Below, piece by piece: positions 41,481-49,000 of a stretch of DNA of 64,000 bases; position 1 is the stretch's first letter; every line of letters begins with the position of its first letter. The stretch is from the NCBI GenBank assembly GCA_964547855.1, contig CAZJPG010000004.1, positions 15,386 to 79,385 on the forward strand. Direction: 5' to 3'. The DNA is from JBAZHE01 sp964547855 (GTDB lineage Bacteria > Patescibacteriota > Patescibacteriia > Patescibacteriales > WJLG01). Under the pieces are notes generated by a model. The model was not told where the DNA came from and did no database searches. It was given only the letters and a program-made list of their open reading frames with translations. Made by a program: the position numbers and the translations under genes.

Positions 41481-42503
41481 ATGGGACAAGGTAATATAAG
41501 AAACAAATATTGTCATTGTGGTAGCGGAAAAAAGTATAAATTTTGTTGTATGAGAAAAGAAGACGCTATAAAAAGAGAGGAGATTAATAAAAAGATTTCT
41601 TCTGCTTTGCGCTCTTTTAGGGCGAAAGAATGTTTGTATCCGGATCACAGTAATTGTAAAGGAAAAATTATAGAGGCCCACTCAATACAAAATAATAAAA
41701 CTTTATCGAAAATATCTGAAAACGGTGAAGTTATGATGATATCTCACGACGCTACAGAGTTTGACTTTAAAGTAAGAGCTAAAAAAATTGGCAGATCTAG
41801 GGCTACGGTGTTTACCGGATTTTGCGGTTATCATGACAAGACGGTCTTTCAATCAATAGAAGATAATGTTTATACTCCTGGAGATTTAGAGCAAAATGCC
41901 TTGTTTGCTTATAGAGCTTTTGCGAAAGAGTTTCATGCAAAGTTGAGTGCCTATAATTTTTTTAAAGACCATGAAGGTGACGGCTTAGCTGGTAACGAGG
42001 CAGCGAAAAGGGATGCGGATTATTACCAGAATGTTTTTGGAAGAATGTTTAAGGAGAAAGACTTTGGTTTGGTTGAAACAAAATACATCTCACTTCCTGA
42101 TGAATTTGATTTTGCTGTGAGCGGTGGTATTACTTTTAATTACGATTTTATAGGTAATCAAGTTAATGACTTGCTTGATTTGGAAAAAAGAGCAGTCTCT
42201 GTGTTTGTAACAATTTTTCCCGAAAACGGGAAAACTAATTTTTTGTTTAGCTATTTAAGCGAAGATAGTTCTTTTTTTGAATTTTTAGACGAACAGCTTG
42301 TGAATATTGATGATAAAAATTTTAAAATAAGAATATCAAATTTAGTAACGTTAATGGAAAATATTGTTATTTCACCAATTTTGTGGTCTAAAGTTGGGGA
42401 AAGTAGTCAAAAGATAGTTTTAAGTAGGTTTGAAAAAAATTTAAAAGAAGAAGATGTGCCAGGTGAATTATCTGTAGATCATGGCTTTAATTTTTTTATT
42501 TGA
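41481..42503 (+). CDS. SEC-C zinc-motif protein with HNH-like centre
   Basis: A 340-residue protein. Residues 11-23 (CHCGSGKKYKFCC) are a SEC-C zinc motif, the small nucleic-acid/protein-binding element found at the end of SecA and in many accessory proteins. Next comes a second Cys/His group (CLYP...CKGKIIEAHSIQN...CGYHDK) that resembles an HNH-type zinc/nuclease core. The remaining 200 residues are unrecognised. It is the first gene of the AT-rich island, next to the serine recombinase and convergent with it (8-nt overlap of the 3' ends). A nuclease or defence role is possible but not shown. Confidence 0.68.
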   Translation: MGQGNIRNKYCHCGSGKKYKFCCMRKEDAIKREEINKKISSALRSFRAKECLYPDHSNCKGKIIEAHSIQNNKTLSKISENGEVMMISHDATEFDFKVRAKKIGRSRATVFTGFCGYHDKTVFQSIEDNVYTPGDLEQNALFAYRAFAKEFHAKLSAYNFFKDHEGDGLAGNEAAKRDADYYQNVFGRMFKEKDFGLVETKYISLPDEFDFAVSGGITFNYDFIGNQVNDLLDLEKRAVSVFVTIFPENGKTNFLFSYLSEDSSFFEFLDEQLVNIDDKNFKIRISNLVTLMENIVISPILWSKVGESSQKIVLSRFEKNLKEEDVPGELSVDHGFNFFI

Positions 42504-43812
42504 TGCTTAAAGCTTTGTCCTTGTAAGATATTCTCGATTTTAGATTTCCCAATAACTCTCTTTTTTCCGATACCGACCCTTCTTTCAAAATATATTTAGC
42601 ATAATTTCGTATATCCATATCGTCTCTGGCTTTTGCCTTGTCCGCACTGCCAAGCACAGACCTTTGAAAGATGTTAAATCTGGCGATTTCATCTTCTAGT
42701 CTTTGCCGCATGCCAAGTTCGTTAATATCTAGTTTGTCCAATATTTTTAATAATTCGGCAATCAGTTCTTCTTCTCGGATATATTTATTTTTGCAATTCC
42801 TATCTCTTGCTCGGGAGCAGGAATAGTAGACGTATCTATTTTGCGTTCCGTCTTTTAGTAGTTTGAATTTCTCTTGGGCGGACATGCCTGATCCGCAATA
42901 ACCGCAAGTAAATAATTTTGTAAAAGAGAATTCGTGGCTTTCTCGGTCTATTTGATCTCGTTTTAATTGCGCCCTGGCTTTTTCAAATAATTCTTTGGTG
43001 ATAATCGGCTCATGTTTGCCTTGGTACCAGTTGCCGCTGTTTTTTGGATATTCAAACATTCCATAATAGAAAGGGCTATCTAGGACACGATAAATTCCGC
43101 TTTGGGTTAATGATTTGTTTCCCCTGGTTTTGAAGTTGATCTCGAATTTGAGCCAGTTGAATATTTTTCTCCCTGACCAATTATCGTTGGCCAGTTTTTC
43201 AAACATCATCCTCACTATTGGCGCCCTGTCAGGATCAATCATTAATTGTCCCTTCTTATCCAAGCTTCTTTGGTTTAGGTAGCCTAGTGGTGCCATATTG
43301 GGCCACATACCCATCTCCACCCTTGTTCGCAGTCCGCGCTTAACATTTATGCCACGGTTGTCGTTTTCTAGCTTTGCCTGTGACCCTAAAATCATCAGTA
43401 GAAACTTTTCATTTGGGTTGTTGCTAAAACTTTGGCCAAAGGTCCTGATCTCCTTTAATGCCCCAGAATCCATTAAATCTACAATCCTGCCCAAGTCTCC
43501 AGCGTTTCTGGAAATACGATCTGGTGCCCAAGTTAGAATGCCGTTAAATTTTCCCAGCTTTAATTCTTCGATGATCTCATTAAAAATCGGCCGCTGGCCA
43601 GTTTCTTTGGCCGAGTGAGATTCTTGCTTAATTGTCACAATTTCCAAATTTTCTCGTTCCGCCAACTGAAGCATCTCTTTAATTTGGCTATCAATCGATA
43701 GAACCTGTCTTTCCTCGGATTCGCTTGATTTGCGTGCGTAAAGGCAGTATTTGACCTTTACGGGGGTTGTTATTTTGGCCATGGTCCCCACAGGCGTTGT
43801 TGTTGTGTTCAT
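42496..43812 (-). CDS. large serine recombinase / integrase
   Basis: A 438-residue site-specific recombinase. The resolvase domain begins KYCLYARKSSESEERQ (catalytic Ser near residue 29 or 30), with WAPDRISRN and LENDNRGINVKRG further on. A recombinase domain (residues 170-280) and a zinc ribbon (CGYCGSG...YYSCSR...CKNKYI, about 295-345) follow, then a short coiled coil. Such enzymes integrate or excise elements, or invert DNA, between short att sites. It reads toward the tRNA genes. The start may be ATG 43812 or the in-frame ATG at 43782. It is the likely mobility gene of the accessory island. Confidence 0.92.
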   Translation of the reverse strand: MNTTTTPVGTMAKITTPVKVKYCLYARKSSESEERQVLSIDSQIKEMLQLAERENLEIVTIKQESHSAKETGQRPIFNEIIEELKLGKFNGILTWAPDRISRNAGDLGRIVDLMDSGALKEIRTFGQSFSNNPNEKFLLMILGSQAKLENDNRGINVKRGLRTRVEMGMWPNMAPLGYLNQRSLDKKGQLMIDPDRAPIVRMMFEKLANDNWSGRKIFNWLKFEINFKTRGNKSLTQSGIYRVLDSPFYYGMFEYPKNSGNWYQGKHEPIITKELFEKARAQLKRDQIDRESHEFSFTKLFTCGYCGSGMSAQEKFKLLKDGTQNRYVYYSCSRARDRNCKNKYIREEELIAELLKILDKLDINELGMRQRLEDEIARFNIFQRSVLGSADKAKARDDMDIRNYAKYILKEGSVSEKRELLGNLKSRISYKDKALSIK

Positions 43813-43946
43813 ATACCTAATGAATGACGCAATCGTTCGAAGAAGTCTAGGGTGTTAAATGTAGGTAAAATGTAGATAACTTTTAGTAAAATACGCTTAT
43901 TTTAAAGAAAAACAATTTACATTAACCTATGAAAACCTATGAAGCA

Positions 43947-43975
43947 TTGACAATGAACATTTTTGGGTGTATAAT
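43947..43975 (+). promoter_or_regulatory. consensus promoter at the head of the restriction operon
   Basis: Exact TTGACA and TATAAT with a 17-nt spacer, on the plus strand, divergent from the recombinase. The next ORFs are the 38-codon gene at 44125 and hsdM at 44300. Confidence 0.9.
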
Positions 43976-44054
43976 GGATGTATCCTTTTAAAGTAATAAT
44001 TTTTACCAAGCAAAAATCAGCTAATACCCCCTTTGTCCATTTTGCTTATTATCA

Positions 44055-44097
44055 CTGCCCAAACAGGTTACAGCAGACTGTGTTAAGCAGTTGGCAG
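44055..44097 (+). other. leader hairpin before the 38-codon ORF
   Basis: CTGCC...TTGGCAG forms a loose stem in the leader between the promoter and the first ORF. There is no T run, so it is not a terminator. No known riboswitch is recognised. The rest of the 43813-44124 gap shows nothing more than AT-rich sequence. Confidence 0.3.
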
Positions 44098-44124
44098 GAT
44101 TTATTTCTTGTCTAAAAAAGCAAT

Positions 44125-44241
44125 ATGGCCAAAACCAAAACTTCGGCATATGGCAAACAGCAACAAAAGATTGTTCCTGTTCGCGGATATGTTAAGAATG
44201 GCAAGCGGGTAAAACCGCATCGTCGTTCTACTCCTAATTAA
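44125..44241 (+). CDS. small basic element-borne protein
   Basis: A 38-residue, strongly basic ORF (ATG 44125, TAA 44239-44241) ending VPVRGYVKNGKRVKPHRRST plus PN. Short proteins with a VRGYxRKDGTxVxPHxRS pattern are common in phages and integrative elements, but their role is unknown. It lies between the consensus promoter and hsdM, so it is first in this operon. Confidence 0.6.
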   Translation: MAKTKTSAYGKQQQKIVPVRGYVKNGKRVKPHRRSTPN

Positions 44242-44299
44242 GGAGTTGTAGTGGCAATGGGGTGTTAGTTGATTCTTGAATGGTAAAAAATAAAATAAT

Positions 44300-45985
44300 A
44301 TGCGCAAAGACATACAGGAAAAATTAAAAGAAATGCCGGAGTTGCTCTCTATCGGTCAAGTAGCGGAGATTTTCAGCATTCATCAAGATACTTTAAGAAA
44401 CTGGGAAAAGGACGGAATCCTTGTTCCTCTTAGAGTCGGTCCTCGTAAAGATCGTAAATATCGCCCGCAAGATATTCAAGCTATCGTAGATAAGATGGGT
44501 AGCAAGCTAACTTTACCTCAGCTTGAATCTTTCCTTTGGAAGAGTGCTGATATTCTTCGTGGCAAAATAGACAGCTCGGATTATAAAAAATATATTTTCG
44601 GGCTTTTGTTTTATAAAAGAATGAGTGATGTTTGGGATGAAGAATATGAATCAGTAATGAAAGAGTATAACGACAAGGCCATTGCCGGCGCCGACTATAA
44701 TCATCGTTTCCAGGTTCCTAAAGATTGCAAATGGGAAGTTGCCACTGAACAAGCAGAAAGTATTGGTCAAAAGTTGAATGATATTTTTGATAAATTAACT
44801 AATGCCAACAGTCCGAAGTTAGATAAAATTTTTGATGATCTTGATTTTTCAAACAGAGATCGCTTCCCAAACGAAACTCTTCAGCGATTAATAAATCATT
44901 TTTCTCAATATAATTTCGGCAATACTTATATTAGTTCCGATCTTTTGGGTGATGCCTATGAGTATCTTATTAAGCAATTCGCCGCTGATGCCGGTAAAAA
45001 GGGCGGATCTTTTTACACCCCTCGTGAAGTTGAAAAAGTTATTCTCGGTATTCTTAAGCCCCACCAAAAAGATCATATATACGACCCGACCGTTGGTTCC
45101 GGAGGTTTTTTGCTTGAAGCTTATGATTATCTTAAACAGAAATCTGGTGAGAAGATAGCAAAAACACTTTACCTCTATGGCCAAGAACAAGAATTAAGTA
45201 CTTTTGCGATTGCGAGAATTAATATGTTCTTACACGGATTAGATAGTGCCGATATTCGTCGAGGTGACACCTTGGCCAATCCGCAATTTTTAAATCAACA
45301 AGGCGGTTTGCAAACTTTCGACATTACGGTCGCTAACCCACCCTACTCAATCAAGGATTGGGAGTCGGAGATTTTTAGGACTAATAAATATGGACGGCTT
45401 GAGGGATATGATATGCCACCAGAGAAAAATGCCGATTACGCTTTTGTTTTGCATATCATCAAATCAATGAATGTGAACGGCCGAGCCGGCATCGTGCTTC
45501 CGCATGGCGTGCTTACTCGCGGCAATGCAGAAGCACGAATTCGGGAGCAGATTTTAAATAATGATCTTATTGAAGCGATTGTAGCTTTACCGTCTAAACT
45601 TTTCTATGGCACAGGTATTCCAGCAGTGGTTATTATTCTTAATAAGAATAAAGCTGAAGATAAGAAAAATAAAGTTTTAATCATTGATGCTGAAAAAGAT
45701 TTTCAAGAAGGCAAAAATCAAAACACTCTGCGACCTCAGGATATAGACAAAATAGTCAAGGCTTTTAATGGATATAAGGATATTGATAAGTATGCTCGTG
45801 TAGCATCTATTAATGAAATTAAAGAAAAAGGATACAATTTAAACATCCGCGAATATATCGACTCTTCAGAGGACGAAGAAATAATTGATATAAAACAAGT
45901 TAGATGTGAAATAGCTTCTATTAAAAAGGATCTGGCAAAATCTGATACTTTAGTTGAAAAGTATTTAGACGAGCTTAATTATTAA
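44300..45985 (+). CDS. hsdM: type I restriction-modification methyltransferase subunit with N-terminal HTH
   Basis: A 561-residue protein. Residues 14-70 (LLSIGQVAEIFSIHQDTLRN, then WEKDGILVPLRVGPRKDRKY) form a MerR-like helix-turn-helix. An ordinary HsdM follows: N-terminal helical domain from about residue 75, SAM motif I DPTVGSGGF (about 263), the catalytic NPPY (about 347) and the usual C-terminal region. HsdM methylates adenine in the site chosen by HsdS and is needed for restriction. The fused HTH is unusual and could let the enzyme bind DNA, or its own promoter, independently of HsdS. It is followed 4 nt later by the OLD-like gene. Confidence 0.93.
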   Translation: MRKDIQEKLKEMPELLSIGQVAEIFSIHQDTLRNWEKDGILVPLRVGPRKDRKYRPQDIQAIVDKMGSKLTLPQLESFLWKSADILRGKIDSSDYKKYIFGLLFYKRMSDVWDEEYESVMKEYNDKAIAGADYNHRFQVPKDCKWEVATEQAESIGQKLNDIFDKLTNANSPKLDKIFDDLDFSNRDRFPNETLQRLINHFSQYNFGNTYISSDLLGDAYEYLIKQFAADAGKKGGSFYTPREVEKVILGILKPHQKDHIYDPTVGSGGFLLEAYDYLKQKSGEKIAKTLYLYGQEQELSTFAIARINMFLHGLDSADIRRGDTLANPQFLNQQGGLQTFDITVANPPYSIKDWESEIFRTNKYGRLEGYDMPPEKNADYAFVLHIIKSMNVNGRAGIVLPHGVLTRGNAEARIREQILNNDLIEAIVALPSKLFYGTGIPAVVIILNKNKAEDKKNKVLIIDAEKDFQEGKNQNTLRPQDIDKIVKAFNGYKDIDKYARVASINEIKEKGYNLNIREYIDSSEDEEIIDIKQVRCEIASIKKDLAKSDTLVEKYLDELNY

Positions 45986-45989
45986 TATT

Positions 45990-47801
45990 ATGAAACTTAC
46001 CAAGTTCAGAATCAAAAACTATAAATCAATTATTGATTCAAACGATTGTTACTTCAGTGATAAGTTGACTATTCTTGCTGGAAAGAATGAATCTGGAAAA
46101 ACCTCGGTGCTTGAAGCTCTCGAGGATTTCCACCAAGATCGAACTATAAGAGAAGAAGCAAAGCCAATTGAGGGAGGTGGTGTGCCTGAGGTATCTATTT
46201 CTTTCACTGTCGACAGTGAAGACGTGAATAGTCTTCTTGAAGAAGTAGAAGCCAGCACAACAGTCTCAAAGGATACCCTTATTACTCTAACCAAAAAGTT
46301 TGGTAGTAAAACTTATCTAATCGACGAGGAGTCACGTAAATCACTCAATTTGCCAAGTGTATACGGCGCATCAAAAAAACAAATCACCGAATCAATAAAG
46401 AAGATCGAAAATTTTTTAAAGACTGCTGGAAGCAATGTTAAATTCCCGGTATTCGACAGAAAAAAGCTCAGTGAGTACAAGACAGAAGTAGAAACATTTA
46501 AGACTCAAAACCCTACTTTAGTAGATATTGTTTCAGAAATAGAAACAATATCTAAGGCATCTGATGATTTCTATGCAAGAGAAAGTGTTGCTGCTGCTTT
46601 TGTTGAAAAATTTGTTGAAGATCAACTGCCTTACTTTATTTTATTTTCGTCTTTTGACGATGAGTTTCCAAAATCAATTCCAATTGCATCTCTTGCACAA
46701 GATGTCTGGGCGAAAGACCTTGAACAGGTCAGTAACTTTTCTATTGGAAAGATGTCATCCACAAACCAACAAGAACAAGTAAATCACGAGAATTCAGTGA
46801 ACGTTGAATTTTCTGAGAAGTTTGATAAGTACTGGACGCAAGACAAAATTAAATTGCAAGTTAAAAAAGACGGTACGGACATTAACTTTTGGATTGTTGA
46901 AAATAACCGTTTGTATTATCCATCGCAACGAAGTAAAGGTCAGCAGTGGTACCTTTCTTTCTATGTAAAAATCGTTGCTCGATTGCAGGAAAATAAGCCT
47001 AATGTGATCCTTGTTGATGAGCCTGGGCTTTATCTGCATGCAAAAGCACAAAAGGATCTTTTGCTGGTTCTTATGGAACACACAAATGATAATCCTGTTG
47101 TCTTTTCTACGCATTCACCGTATCTGATCACGGAAGATAATCTTGAAAACATTCGTCTTATTGAAAAAGAATCAGATGGTACAAAAATCTTAGGGAAAAT
47201 CCACGCACATCCAACAGCCGACAAGGAAACCCTCACTCATATTCTTACTGCTATTGGTCTTGGCATTAATGATTCAATTACTAATGTCGATCAGAAAGAT
47301 AATGTTGTAGTGGAGGGTCCAGAAGATGTCTTCTATGTCTGTGCTTTTAAAGAGTTAGAAAAGAAAACGCTTAAAACCAATTTTATAAATGGAGGTGGTG
47401 CATCAAATATGGGATTGGTGGGAGCGATTCTAGAAGGTTGGGGTGCGGATGTATATTACCTTTTTGATAACGATCAAGGTAAAAAGGATGGAGAGAAACG
47501 GTTAAAAGACTGGAAGGTACTTCCTGAAGCAATAAAGACAGTAACAAAAAAAGACAATGCTACCATTGTCGATATTCTGAGTGTGGATGATTTTAAGAAG
47601 TATGTTCTTGGAGATACAAAACTTACATATGCGAACTCTAATTCAGAATATTTGAAGAGTTTAAAGCCTCGTCCTGATAAGGTTTTACTTGCTCGCAAGT
47701 TTCTTCAAAAAGCAAAAGCTGGAAAAGTTACATTGGATACCACAACTAAGGCAAACATAGCTTCTCTGTTTACAGAGATTGAATTTAAAGATGAAAACTA
47801 A
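45990..47801 (+). CDS. OLD-family ATP-dependent nuclease (AAA + TOPRIM)
   Basis: A 603-residue protein. The ABC/AAA-type ATPase shows Walker A GKNESGKTS (about residues 31-39), a signature-like YPSQRSKGQQWYLSFY region, Walker B ILVDEPGLYLHA and H-loop FSTHSPYL. The C-terminal TOPRIM domain has VVVEGPEDVFY (about 439) and YLFDNDQGKKDG (about 491), the acidic residues that bind metal. OLD-type proteins cut DNA or RNA in an ATP-regulated way and act in phage defence (P2 OLD, Gabija GajA, PARIS AriA). Its place inside the hsdM-hsdS-hsdR operon, overlapping hsdS by 23 nt, suggests that it works with, or guards, the restriction system. Confidence 0.9.
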   Translation: MKLTKFRIKNYKSIIDSNDCYFSDKLTILAGKNESGKTSVLEALEDFHQDRTIREEAKPIEGGGVPEVSISFTVDSEDVNSLLEEVEASTTVSKDTLITLTKKFGSKTYLIDEESRKSLNLPSVYGASKKQITESIKKIENFLKTAGSNVKFPVFDRKKLSEYKTEVETFKTQNPTLVDIVSEIETISKASDDFYARESVAAAFVEKFVEDQLPYFILFSSFDDEFPKSIPIASLAQDVWAKDLEQVSNFSIGKMSSTNQQEQVNHENSVNVEFSEKFDKYWTQDKIKLQVKKDGTDINFWIVENNRLYYPSQRSKGQQWYLSFYVKIVARLQENKPNVILVDEPGLYLHAKAQKDLLLVLMEHTNDNPVVFSTHSPYLITEDNLENIRLIEKESDGTKILGKIHAHPTADKETLTHILTAIGLGINDSITNVDQKDNVVVEGPEDVFYVCAFKELEKKTLKTNFINGGGASNMGLVGAILEGWGADVYYLFDNDQGKKDGEKRLKDWKVLPEAIKTVTKKDNATIVDILSVDDFKKYVLGDTKLTYANSNSEYLKSLKPRPDKVLLARKFLQKAKAGKVTLDTTTKANIASLFTEIEFKDEN

Positions 47802-48996
47802 CTTATTACAAAAGAATATTCCAAAAGATTGGCAACGTATTTCGTTTGGTGATGTTGCAAAACTACGTAAAGGATTAACTTATAAAAGTTCTAATTATTC
47901 TGATGAGGATAATGGGATGGTTTTTTTGACTCTAAAATCAATATTACGTGGAGGAGGTTTTAATAAAGATGGAATTAAATATTATTTTGGCAAATATGAT
48001 GATACCGCCATTCTGAAACCAGGAGATTTAATAATAGCCAATACTGATATCACAAGAAATGCTGAGGTTGTTGGTGCGCCTGTTTTTGTGCCTTTTTTAT
48101 CAGAGAAACCCGTACTTATGTCTATGGATTTGTCTGCTATTGATGTAGATGAGAAAAAAATAAATAAATTATTTTTCTACTATTTACTTCAAGAAAAAAG
48201 AGCTAGGAATTTTATGAAGAATCAGGCAAGTGGTTCCACGGTACTACATCTCAAGACTAGCAATGTGCCTAAATTTGAATTTCAATTACCAACCCTTGTA
48301 GAGCAGGAGAAGATTGCTCATATCTTACATACTGTAGATGATGAAATAAACGAAGTTGATGAACTAATCATTTTAGATGAAAAGATTAAATCCGGATTAA
48401 TAAAAGATTTCTTTAATTTTAAAAATAAGAAAAATATTAAACTGATGACCTTAGGAGAGCTTGGAAAGGTATCTATGTGTAAAAGAATTTTCAAGGATCA
48501 AACATCAAGTATGGGAGATATACCATTTTACAAGATTGGTACTTTCGGAAAAAAAGCGGATGCTTTTATATCTCAGGAATTATTTGATGCTTATAGAGAA
48601 AAATTTTCTTTCCCCAAAGTTGGAGATGTGCTTTTGTCAGCATCGGGCACTATTGGTCGCAAGGTTAAATACAATGGTGAGCCAGCATATTTCCAAGATT
48701 CAAATATCATTTGGTTGGAGCATGATGAAAGTAAAGTTTTAAATGATTTTCTCTTCTATTTATACGAAACTATAAAATGGGAAACATCTGGAAGCACAAT
48801 CAAGAGATTGTATAACAATGCATTTATTAAGAAGGTAGTTCCCGTGCCCCCAATCGATACGCAGAGAAAAGTAATAGACGTTCTTTCAGTGGTTGACCAA
48901 AAAATTTTAGCGTATAGCAAACTAAAAGAAAAATTATTAGTGCTTAAGAGGGGGCTAATGTCGGAACTATTGAGTGGAAAAGTCAGAACAAAATAA
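47779..48996 (+). CDS. hsdS: type I restriction specificity subunit
   Basis: A 405-residue HsdS with two target-recognition domains, each followed by a conserved helix. The first TRD (about residues 15-185) ends LPTLVEQEKIAHILHTVDDE. The second (about 215-375) ends PVPPIDTQRKVIDVLSVVDQ. This internal two-fold repeat is the family hallmark. It sets the DNA site recognised by HsdM and HsdR. The start overlaps the end of the OLD-like gene, and hsdR starts 4 nt after it, so the genes are co-transcribed. Confidence 0.93.
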   Translation: MNLKMKTNLLQKNIPKDWQRISFGDVAKLRKGLTYKSSNYSDEDNGMVFLTLKSILRGGGFNKDGIKYYFGKYDDTAILKPGDLIIANTDITRNAEVVGAPVFVPFLSEKPVLMSMDLSAIDVDEKKINKLFFYYLLQEKRARNFMKNQASGSTVLHLKTSNVPKFEFQLPTLVEQEKIAHILHTVDDEINEVDELIILDEKIKSGLIKDFFNFKNKKNIKLMTLGELGKVSMCKRIFKDQTSSMGDIPFYKIGTFGKKADAFISQELFDAYREKFSFPKVGDVLLSASGTIGRKVKYNGEPAYFQDSNIIWLEHDESKVLNDFLFYLYETIKWETSGSTIKRLYNNAFIKKVVPVPPIDTQRKVIDVLSVVDQKILAYSKLKEKLLVLKRGLMSELLSGKVRTK

Positions 48997-49000
48997 TAAT

